Origin: Alphaproteobacteria bacterium | Lineage (GTDB): Bacteria > Pseudomonadota > Alphaproteobacteria > Micavibrionales > Micavibrionaceae | NCBI GenBank assembly: GCA_007117665.1 | Contig: SKGD01000108.1 | Coordinates: forward strand, 1 to 32,536 | Reading direction: 5' to 3' | Length of the DNA: 32,536 bases | Shown here: positions 9,550 to 16,952 of the stretch, one piece after another | How positions within the stretch are numbered: position 1 is the stretch's first letter | How the letters are laid out: each line of letters starts with the position of its first letter | The notes under the pieces: generated by a model | What the model saw: the letters and a program-made list of their open reading frames with translations, nothing else | What the model was told of the DNA's origin: nothing | Database searches by the model: none | Made by a program: the position numbers and the translations under genes

Positions 9550-9688
9550 GTCATCCCCGCGCGGGGGCGGGGATGACAAAAAACCTCCCCTGTCATGCCC
9601 GCGGTGAGCCGTCAGGCGAACTTAGACAGCGGGCATCCAGAAAAGTGGCGGCAATCAGCGTGGATCCCCGCGCGGAGGCGGGGATGAC
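9550..9688. repeat. Dispersed intergenic hairpin repeat, copy C (composite)
   Basis: Perfect hairpin GTCATCCCCGC-gcgggg-GCGGGGATGAC (9550-9577), then CCCGCGGTGAGCCGTCAGGCGAACTTAGACAGCGGG, then GGATCCCCGC-gcggag-GCGGGGATGAC. Confidence 0.9.
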
Positions 9689-9706
9689 GGGAAATGAGGC
9701 AAAACT

Positions 9707-10627
9707 CTAAAGGCCGTAACGGTTCCATTCGGCGCGCGTTTCCAGCGTTGCGATAATATCATCCGCCAGGGAATATTCCTCCGGCACGCCCATTGCACCC
9801 GGCAAGCGTGCACCAAAGGGCGAAAACGGGAATTTGCGTTCCGGTGTCAGATCTATCAGGCGAGCATCTTTGCCGAATTTCTCACGGATCATCTCGCGCG
9901 CATCGCCGATCCCGTCAATCAACCCCAGATCGACAGCCTTCGCACCCAACCAGAACCCGCCCTCGAACAGCGATTTTTCTTCTTCTTTCAAAAGCCCGGC
10001 ACGGCGGTCACGCACCCAGTCTTTGAAAATATCATGCATATCACCCAGCAGCGTTTTCAACCGGGCGACATCATCTTTGCGTTCGGGCGAGAACGGATCC
10101 ATAAAAGATTTGTCCTTGCCTGCCGTGTAAAGGCGGCGCTTGATATCATAGCGATCAATCAGCCCTTCCATTCCGAAACCGGAAGAAATCACCCCGATCG
10201 AGCCAATCACCGAGCTTTCCTGGGCATAAATTTCATCCGCCGCGCAAGCCAGCCAGTAACCGCCCGATGCCGCGACATCTTCGATAAAAGCATAAACCGG
10301 CAGGTCTTTCTCTTCGGCCAGTGCGCGAATATGATTTCCGATCAACTGGGACTGGGCGGGCGAGCCACCCGGCGAATTAATGACCAAAACGACTCCCTTG
10401 ATGCCCGGACGCGCAAAGGCCTTGTCGATTATTTTCGCCAAACGGCAATGGCTCAACCCCTGTTTCCTGACATTACTGTCGGCGATGATTCCGGACAGCC
10501 GAACCATCGTCAGGCGCGGATAATCACCCAGAAAATCCGAAATAAAAGGCAGTCTTTTGAAACCGCGCCACAGCGCTTTCAAAAACAGCAAAAACGGGTT
10601 TGGCTTATCTGTCATATCATCGCTCAT
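9707..10627 (-). CDS. S49 family peptidase (SppA/SohB-like signal peptide peptidase)
   Basis: GVVLVINSPGGSPAQSQLIGNHIRALAEEKDLPVYAFIEDVAASGGYWLACAADEIYAQESSVIGSIGVISSGFG is the S49 peptidase core. Confidence 0.93.
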   Translation of the reverse strand: MSDDMTDKPNPFLLFLKALWRGFKRLPFISDFLGDYPRLTMVRLSGIIADSNVRKQGLSHCRLAKIIDKAFARPGIKGVVLVINSPGGSPAQSQLIGNHIRALAEEKDLPVYAFIEDVAASGGYWLACAADEIYAQESSVIGSIGVISSGFGMEGLIDRYDIKRRLYTAGKDKSFMDPFSPERKDDVARLKTLLGDMHDIFKDWVRDRRAGLLKEEEKSLFEGGFWLGAKAVDLGLIDGIGDAREMIREKFGKDARLIDLTPERKFPFSPFGARLPGAMGVPEEYSLADDIIATLETRAEWNRYGL

Positions 10628-10635
10628 GGGCTTTA

Positions 10636-11379
10636 CTATACAAGAGCCTGTGCCCGACGCAAGATGTCATCCGCTGCCCGCGTATAGGTTCCGTCATCCT
10701 CATGCAGGACAAGTCCGCTTCGCAAGCTGCAGGGCGACTTACGATCCCGAACCGTGCGGATAATCACCCGTCTGGCGTCCTGTCCGGCTTTCGGCCATAG
10801 CGGAATAATATCTGTCCGTCCAAAGCGCCGCCCCAGATCCCGGATAATCCGGTCTGTCCGGTCGGCACGGTGAACCAGAGTCAGGCTGCCTCCGGGTTTC
10901 AGGCAGAAAAATGCCTTATCGATCCAGTCCTTGACGGTCATTTCCTGTGCCTGATGACCATTCGCCAGCGCTCGCGCCTGTTCCGGTGACGGCATGTGGT
11001 CGCCTGCCTCCATAAAAGGCGGATTACATACCACATGATCGAAACGATCCGCCATGGTCGGCACCGGATATTGATCCAGCGCGGCACAGGAAAATGCCGC
11101 ATGTCCCTGCGCCCCGTTCAACGCGATATTATCCTGTGCCAGGGCAATATAATCCGGCAGGATGTCAAACCCCGTCACATAACAGCCCGGCACGCGGTGC
11201 AGCAGGCAAAAAGACACGCTTCCGACCCCGCACCCCATATCCAATATGCGATCACCCGCCCCCGCCGGACAAGCAGCAGCCAGCAAAACAGCGTCAAGCG
11301 AGGTACGAAAGCCTTTGGCAGGCTGCCGCAGCGTCACGTTTCCGTCCAGAACCTGAATATCCTGAGTCATGTCCGGCAT
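10636..11379 (-). CDS. SAM-dependent methyltransferase, TrmN6-like (tRNA1(Val) adenine-N6)
   Basis: GFRTSLDAVLLAAACPAGAGDRILDMGCGVGSVSFCLLHR (SAM motif I); VVCNPPFMEAG (NPPF motif). Start at 11379 (MPDMTQ) chosen over the supplied 11451. Confidence 0.88.
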   Translation of the reverse strand: MPDMTQDIQVLDGNVTLRQPAKGFRTSLDAVLLAAACPAGAGDRILDMGCGVGSVSFCLLHRVPGCYVTGFDILPDYIALAQDNIALNGAQGHAAFSCAALDQYPVPTMADRFDHVVCNPPFMEAGDHMPSPEQARALANGHQAQEMTVKDWIDKAFFCLKPGGSLTLVHRADRTDRIIRDLGRRFGRTDIIPLWPKAGQDARRVIIRTVRDRKSPCSLRSGLVLHEDDGTYTRAADDILRRAQALV

Positions 11380-11425
11380 TGTGACATAGCTATATTGATG
11401 AACATAGACAATATCCGCGATTTTA

Positions 11426-12133
11426 ATGAAAAATATATTTACATATAGCACGAACCTGTGTTACAAGAATGCACACATGAAAAATGCGATGAACGACCAC
11501 AAGATTTTTAAACCTTCGTCTGATGAGACATGTCTCGAAAGCACGGATGGAAAGTCCGTTATCGCCCTGCGTGACCATTTCTTTCTTGCTGCGACCAGCC
11601 CGATGCTGTCGCTTACCAGCCCAGCGATTGTTATCCCTCCCGGTGTAAAATATGCTATTTATCAAGCTGTCAGATTATCCGATCCTGTGACGGTACAAGG
11701 GGTCAAGCTTTCTGATTACACGCCGCAAGAGCGTGCAAAAACATATAGCTTGTCATCTCCTGAAAAGAAGCGAAGCGATTACATCACAACAGAAAAGCGT
11801 GTACTGCCCGCAGGAAGCCTTTTGCTAAGACGCTTTGATGCACATTCCGGTGCGCCGGAAGGTGCGTGGTATGGGCTGACCCCGGCACAAGAAGACATGC
11901 AGAATATGCAGAGAATTTTAAGAGATGCGACAGCCTCGTATCTTCAAAACCGTCCTTCTGTGGCGCCGTCATACTCAACAATGCACAGCGCATCAGTTCA
12001 AAGACAGCTTATAAAAGAATCTTCTGCGATCCCGCATCTCCAAAAGCGCGCTCATCTTGAAGATGTGAGCATTCAAAGCAAAGCGCAGCAAGGACCGGGG
12101 CTAATACCACGCCTGCTGACATTCTTGCGATAA
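11426..12133 (+). CDS. Hypothetical protein (orphan)
   Basis: 235 aa ORF, lower GC than neighbours; no recognised domain. Internal ATGs at MKNAMNDHK... offer alternative starts. Confidence 0.55.
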   Translation: MKNIFTYSTNLCYKNAHMKNAMNDHKIFKPSSDETCLESTDGKSVIALRDHFFLAATSPMLSLTSPAIVIPPGVKYAIYQAVRLSDPVTVQGVKLSDYTPQERAKTYSLSSPEKKRSDYITTEKRVLPAGSLLLRRFDAHSGAPEGAWYGLTPAQEDMQNMQRILRDATASYLQNRPSVAPSYSTMHSASVQRQLIKESSAIPHLQKRAHLEDVSIQSKAQQGPGLIPRLLTFLR

Positions 12134-12136
12134 GCC

Positions 12137-12358
12137 TCAGGATTGCTCAGATAACATCCCGGCTTCGCGCAAAATATCAAGCGCCCGGTCATAATCATCG
12201 TCCCCCACCATGATCCGCTGCGGCACCATGCCAATGGCGCCACCAAACGCCATGCTCGTATGCTGGTCGAAATGATAGGTCTTTATGCCTGCCTCCCCCA
12301 GCAAATAGCGCACATGGCTCAATCGCACCGGCGATGTATCCTGAAACACTGCTTTCAT
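12137..12358 (-). CDS. DUF2007 family putative signal-transducing protein
   Basis: MKAVFQDTSPVRLSHVRYLLGEAGIKTYHFDQHTS...PQRIMVGDDDYDRALDILREAGM resembles DUF2007. Confidence 0.82.
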   Translation of the reverse strand: MKAVFQDTSPVRLSHVRYLLGEAGIKTYHFDQHTSMAFGGAIGMVPQRIMVGDDDYDRALDILREAGMLSEQS

Positions 12359-12417
12359 GGGTTACAACCGCTCTTTCCCCTTGCTCTTTTCGGATGGCTG
12401 GTCTAATGCAATAGGCT

Positions 12418-13455
12418 ATGGTCACACAGACGTCACAATCAAAGCAAGAGACAAATGACGCCGCCACGCCGCTGGAAAGGCTTGCCTCGCTGCTGGATGA
12501 CGATATGCGCGCCGTCAATGCCGCTATTTTGAACTATATGGACTCCGGCGTACCGATGATCCCGCAACTGGCCGGTTATCTGATCGGGTCGGGCGGCAAG
12601 CGGATCCGGCCGCTTATGACCTTGGCGTCAACCGCCCTGTGCGGCGGTGAAATGGCGCGCGCACATAAGCTGGCAGCCAGTGTTGAGTTTATCCACACAG
12701 CCACATTGTTACATGATGATGTCGTTGACGAGAGCATCAGGCGGCGTGGCAAGGATGCCGCCAATGTAGTTTTCGGCAATCAGGCCAGTGTCCTTGTCGG
12801 CGATTTCCTGTTTTCGCGAGCTTTTCAGCTAATGGTCGGGGATGGCGCTCTTGACGTATTGCGGATTTTATCCGATGCCTCGGCCATCATCGCCGAAGGA
12901 GAAGTGATGCAGCTTGCCATGACGGGCGATCTGGGGATGGATTTTGAAACCTATGAAAAAGTTATTTCCGCCAAGACGGCTGCGCTGTTCGCCGCATCAT
13001 GCGAAATAGGCCCTGTGATTGCCGGGGCGGACAAGGCCACCGTCAACGCCATGCGCGATTACGGACTTTATCTGGGGCTGGCATTCCAGATTGTCGATGA
13101 TGTTCTGGACTACACCGCCGATCAAAACACGCTCGGCAAAACGATCGGTGATGATTTCCGCGAAGGAAAAATAACCGCACCGGTTTTATTTGCGCTGGCG
13201 CAGGCAGACGAAGAAGAACGCGCTTTTTGGGAACGTGTCATGGTAAAACGCGACCAGTCAGAAGATGACCTAGCCATGGCGCTGACGCTTATAAAACGCC
13301 ACGATGCCTTCGCGCGCAGCCTGCATATAGCCCAAACATACGGCAATCGCGCGATTGCCGCGCTGGATTCCCTGTCACCGGGAACCATAAAAAACGACGC
13401 CATCGGTGCCGCCCTCAAAGATATGGTGGACTTTACAATCCGCCGCGCCAGTTAG
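12418..13455 (+). CDS. ispB: Polyprenyl (octaprenyl-type) diphosphate synthase
   Basis: LIGSGGKRIRPLMTLAST; first Asp-rich motif LLHDDVVDESIRRRG; second GLAFQIVDDVLDYTAD. Confidence 0.94.
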   Translation: MVTQTSQSKQETNDAATPLERLASLLDDDMRAVNAAILNYMDSGVPMIPQLAGYLIGSGGKRIRPLMTLASTALCGGEMARAHKLAASVEFIHTATLLHDDVVDESIRRRGKDAANVVFGNQASVLVGDFLFSRAFQLMVGDGALDVLRILSDASAIIAEGEVMQLAMTGDLGMDFETYEKVISAKTAALFAASCEIGPVIAGADKATVNAMRDYGLYLGLAFQIVDDVLDYTADQNTLGKTIGDDFREGKITAPVLFALAQADEEERAFWERVMVKRDQSEDDLAMALTLIKRHDAFARSLHIAQTYGNRAIAALDSLSPGTIKNDAIGAALKDMVDFTIRRAS

Positions 13456-13481
13456 GATCATGTCATAACCGCCATCCAAAA

Positions 13482-13544
13482 GCGGCAGCGATGAGCGAGG
13501 ATCCCCGCTGTTAAAGCTCGCCTAACGGCGTGCCGCGGGGATGA
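13482..13544. repeat. Dispersed intergenic hairpin repeat, copy D
   Basis: GGATCCCCGCTGTTAAAGCTCGCCTAACGGCGTGCCGCGGGGATGAC; shares core (CCCGCTGT-TAA-GTTCGCCTGACG) with copies B and C. Confidence 0.85.
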
Positions 13545-13631
13545 CAAAAAAGGAGCAAAATGTACAAACCTGTACATGAGCCCCATACATGAGCGACGAA
13601 GCAACATAGTCACGATTGAAAGAGAAAAGCG

Positions 13632-14018
13632 CTAAGGACGTGGCTGCATCTTCTGGCGGGTATTTTCGATGACTGTTTCCAGATGGTCGCCATATTTTTT
13701 CTCCAACTCTTTGGAAAACTCGTTGACCTGCTCCACCGTAATGCCTGTCGCACGCTCACAAAACGGCTTAAAAAAATTCTCAACCATCGCATCAAGTGCT
13801 TCTTGTGTTGTGACTCTTCCTTGATCCACCGCGATCTGCGCATTCGTCCCGATGCAATTCATCAGATTGAAGGACCGACTTAATGTCGTAACTTCTTAGG
13901 GGGTCAGTGTCGGTCTTTCCACCGGAACCATTTCCATCTGCGCAAGAGCGGATGAACCGCCAAACATCATGGCACCCGTTAATGTCGCCGCAGCCAACTT
14001 TTGAGATAATGTTTTCAT
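13632..14018 (-). pseudogene. Secreted/periplasmic hypothetical protein gene interrupted by an in-frame TAA
   Basis: ATG at 14018 reads MKTLSQKLAAATLTGAMMFGGSSALAQMEMVPVERPTLTP-[TAA 13898..13896]-EVTTLSRSFNLMNCIGTNAQIAVDQGRVTTQEALDAMVENFFKPFCERATG... ending QKMQPRP at 13632. Same frame throughout (52 codons separate ATG 14018 and ATG 13862). Confidence 0.8.
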
Positions 14019-14095
14019 GCCTGTCGTCTCCCTGTTTTATTTTTTTACGTTACCTGAGGGGTAAATGATCCATGCGTACTTGTCAAAGTTTTTGA

Positions 14096-14758
14096 TCACC
14101 CTCTTTCGCCCTTTTTAAGTCTTGTGCCCGGCTCCCAATAGGTCACAATCTGCGCCAGATCGGGGCGCTCGCGCTCCTCCGGCATGGCTGACGGCGTGCC
14201 AATATAAATAAAGCCGGCGATATTCTCTCCCTCAGCCACCCCCAATTCGGAACGAAACGTGTCGTTATATGAGTACCACTCCGTTACCCAATTTGTTCCG
14301 TACCCCAATGCGTTAGCTGCCAGTGTTAAGTTTTGACATGCTGCGCCGGCGGATAATATCTGCTCCCATTCCGGGTGCTTGCTATCGCGCATTTTGCTGA
14401 TGACGGCGATAACAACCGGCGCCCGCATGAAACGCTCGCGCTCCAGCGCCATTTTAGCCGGGGCGGCTTTTGGTTCGACATCCCGCCATGCCCACTCCAG
14501 AATTTCGCCGGCCTGGCTACGCGCCTCGCCATCGAACACAACAAAATACCACGGGCACAGCTTGCCATGATCCGGGACATGGCTGGCAGCTTTGAGAATT
14601 ATGTCGATCTCCGCGCGTGACGGGCCGGGCGTGCTCAGATTTTTGATCGAGACACTGCGCTTTTTCATCACATATTCCAGCGTTTCCGGTGATTTTTTCG
14701 CGGCGATAACCGTCGGCTTTTCATGATCTTGCGGCGATGCGCCTGTGGCCTGTTCCAT
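14096..14758 (-). CDS. Nitroreductase family protein (YdjA-like)
   Basis: KKRSVSIKNLSTPGPSRAEIDIILKAASHVPDHGKLCPWYFVVFDG; LSAGAACQNLTLAANALGYGTNWVTEWYSYN; IAGFIYIGTPS. Start at MEQATG (14758); the longer ORF to 14830 runs into the repeat element. Confidence 0.9.
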   Translation of the reverse strand: MEQATGASPQDHEKPTVIAAKKSPETLEYVMKKRSVSIKNLSTPGPSRAEIDIILKAASHVPDHGKLCPWYFVVFDGEARSQAGEILEWAWRDVEPKAAPAKMALERERFMRAPVVIAVISKMRDSKHPEWEQILSAGAACQNLTLAANALGYGTNWVTEWYSYNDTFRSELGVAEGENIAGFIYIGTPSAMPEERERPDLAQIVTYWEPGTRLKKGERG

Positions 14759-14787
14759 GTTTCGGTTCCTTGCGGGTGAGTCACGAT

Positions 14788-15062
14788 TAGGGTCAAAACT
14801 CACAGTTTTCATCCATTCTGCGCGAGTCAAATTTTCAGGGGATGTTTGTAAAAAGCGCGCAGAGCATAGCCGTAGCTATGGCCAAGCGATTTGAGCAAAC
14901 AGACACGAAAATTTGCCGCGCCCTTTCGGGTGGCAAAACAAAAAGAAATTAGCATCATTTTTCCCGCTTGAATATGCTTTGGCATGTCCCGCGCGTGAAA
15001 AATTTGCTCCTTTCTTTTTGTTTTGTCACAGAATTGTATGAAAGCTGTGAGTTTTGACCCTA
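14788..15062. mobile_element. MITE/foldback-like element, complete copy
   Basis: TAGGGTCAAAACTCACAG (14788-14805) and its exact reverse complement CTGTGAGTTTTGACCCTA (15045-15062); internal inverted repeat GGCAAAACAAAAAGAAA / TTTCTTTTTGTTTTGTC; second copy at 32421-32536; no transposase ORF. Confidence 0.88.
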
Positions 15063-15202
15063 GACAGGATTATAGTTTTTTTAAGCGCTGGAATATAGAC
15101 TAAACATGGGGTAATTTTATCATGTCGCGATGAATGAGGCGGCTTTGGTCTTTTCCTGTGGGATTTGCATGATTTTTATACACGCTAACGGAACGGGCGG
15201 CG

Positions 15203-15778
15203 ATGGGCGTTGAAGCAAAACCATTGCCCTATGATCTCAGCAACCTGACGGTGCTGATCGTTGAGGATTCGCTTTATATGCATTCGCTGTTTTCATCGAT
15301 GCTGAAAATTTTCGGCGTCGGCGATATCATGGTCTGCGAAGGCGGTCACGAAGCCATGGATCTGATTACCGTTACGCAGGCACGGCGCAAAACGCGCTAT
15401 ATCAACCATATTGATATCGTCCTGATGGACTGGCTGATGGCCAAGGGAGACGGCAAGGAGTTAATGAAATGGATCCGCGCTCACGAAAAAGATGAAATCC
15501 GGTTTTTGCCTGTTGTCGTGGTCAGCGGCTATACAACCGATATTATCACGGCCACGGCGCGCGACATGGGCGCGCATGAAATTCTGGTCAAGCCCGTCTC
15601 GGCCAAGGGACTGGCTGGCCGGATATGTTCGGTCATCGACCATCCGCGCCCCTTCATTCAGGCGCCTCATTATTTCGGCCCCGACAGGCGGCGGCAGGCT
15701 TTGCCTTATAAAGGACAGGAACGCCGCGTGACGCAATCAGAAAAAATCAGGATTGAAGATGTCAAAACAGAATGGTGA
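15203..15778 (+). CDS. CheY-like receiver (response regulator) with basic C-terminal tail
   Basis: LTVLIVEDSLYMHSLFSSML; phospho-acceptor region IDIVLMDWLMAKGDG; PVVVVSGYT; HEILVKPVSAKGL; tail FGPDRRRQALPYKGQERRV. Confidence 0.92.
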   Translation: MGVEAKPLPYDLSNLTVLIVEDSLYMHSLFSSMLKIFGVGDIMVCEGGHEAMDLITVTQARRKTRYINHIDIVLMDWLMAKGDGKELMKWIRAHEKDEIRFLPVVVVSGYTTDIITATARDMGAHEILVKPVSAKGLAGRICSVIDHPRPFIQAPHYFGPDRRRQALPYKGQERRVTQSEKIRIEDVKTEW

Positions 15779-16295
15779 CACATCCCCGCAAGATGGCGGC
15801 GTTGCAGTCAGGCTGTTTCGCCTGACAAACCGCCTGAAGAAAAAAATCACCAAAATGCGGAAGCCTGACGATACGCCGGGCTTTTTGGCGCCCGAAGCCA
15901 TTGCCGAAGCGGACGCGCTGATTACCGAGTTATGCGAAGATTGCCCGGCCGCCATGAACAAGCATTTTAAGGCGCTGGTCGCCGCGTGGACGAAAATGCG
16001 TGACATGCCCGATGGTGCCGAACGTAAAGAACAAGCGCAGGATATGTTTACCGTCGCACATGAGATCAAGGATATAAGCGCTTTATGCGGCTATGATCTG
16101 GTTTCCTATTTCGCGGAATCCCTGCGTGATTTTGTCGCCGGCACCGAACTGAAGCTCGAAGCCCAACGCGTTATCATACAGGCTCATATTGATGCGCTGA
16201 ATGTCGTTTTAAAGCAGGGCATAAAAACGGATGGCGGCGCACAAGCCGAAGAGCTTAAAAAAATGGTCAAAATCGCGATTGATAAATATCGCTGA
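15759..16295 (+). CDS. Hpt-like / histidine-phosphotransfer-related protein
   Basis: Overlaps the upstream regulator; helical protein with FTVAHEIKDISALCGYDLVSYFAESLRDFV, resembling alphaproteobacterial Hpt-like proteins encoded next to CheY-like regulators. Start at ATG 15759. Confidence 0.65.
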   Translation: MSKQNGDTSPQDGGVAVRLFRLTNRLKKKITKMRKPDDTPGFLAPEAIAEADALITELCEDCPAAMNKHFKALVAAWTKMRDMPDGAERKEQAQDMFTVAHEIKDISALCGYDLVSYFAESLRDFVAGTELKLEAQRVIIQAHIDALNVVLKQGIKTDGGAQAEELKKMVKIAIDKYR

Positions 16296-16367
16296 CCCCG
16301 TTTTTCCGGTAATCTCGCCGCGACATCCCGATCATCACATCAAATGTAATTCAAATTGCATCAAATC

Positions 16368-16383
16368 CTAACAACACCTTAAC
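16368..16383 (+). promoter_or_regulatory. Candidate CtrA-type binding site
   Basis: CTAA-N7(CAACACC)-TTAAC, one mismatch from the alphaproteobacterial CtrA consensus TTAA-N7-TTAAC; about 85 bp upstream of the response regulator start. Confidence 0.4.
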
Positions 16384-16466
16384 GTGCCTGCGGCAAAATA
16401 TAAGTTGGGGGTATGCTGCTATAGCGGCGGTTTCAACATAAAAGCGGATATATAAAAGGGTTTGGT

Positions 16467-16934
16467 ATGCATATTTTATTGATAGAAGATAATCCGGCGG
16501 AAGCCCATATTTTCAAGGGCGCATTAAAACGGATATTCGGTGATGATCTATCGGTTCGTCATTGCCTGACATGTGCGCAGGCAAGAGAATATCTAACAGA
16601 TCATCACGATGAGGTTGGTCTGGCTTTTCTGGATTTATGCCTGCCGGATTCCGAAAACTGGGAGCGCAGTTTTGAAACGGTGGAATATTATGCGCGGCAA
16701 TTTCCAGTCATTGTCATGACCGGCGACGGTGACGAAACCGTCGCGCGGGAATTGCTCAAGCGCGGTGCGGAAGATTTTATCGTCAAAGGCAGCAGTAAGC
16801 GCAATCTCGATGCTTTGAAAGAAACCATCGAATTTGCGATTTGCCGCCACGAGACGGTTCGTAATCTGGCGCGGCAAGCCGATGAGGAAAAAATGTGCGT
16901 ACGATGGCTAACCGGCGGTTATTCAGTCGAATAA
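16467..16934 (+). CDS. Response regulator receiver-domain protein
   Basis: MHILLIEDNPAEAHIFKGALKRIFG; LAFLDLCLPDSENWERSFETV; FPVIVMTGDGDETVARELLKRGAEDFIVKGSS. Confidence 0.92.
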   Translation: MHILLIEDNPAEAHIFKGALKRIFGDDLSVRHCLTCAQAREYLTDHHDEVGLAFLDLCLPDSENWERSFETVEYYARQFPVIVMTGDGDETVARELLKRGAEDFIVKGSSKRNLDALKETIEFAICRHETVRNLARQADEEKMCVRWLTGGYSVE

Positions 16935-16952
16935 AGAAACGCGGCATTTTTC

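Noticed and set aside
13560-13592. Two TGTACA palindromes and a repeated TACATGAG as a possible operator
   Set aside because: Short, located between the 3' ends of convergent genes where a promoter operator is unlikely; probably chance.
14759-14830. N-terminal extension MTRAEWMKTVSFDPNRDSPARNRN of the nitroreductase
   Set aside because: Derived from the MITE end; the same peptide appears before mccA. The conserved protein starts at 14758.
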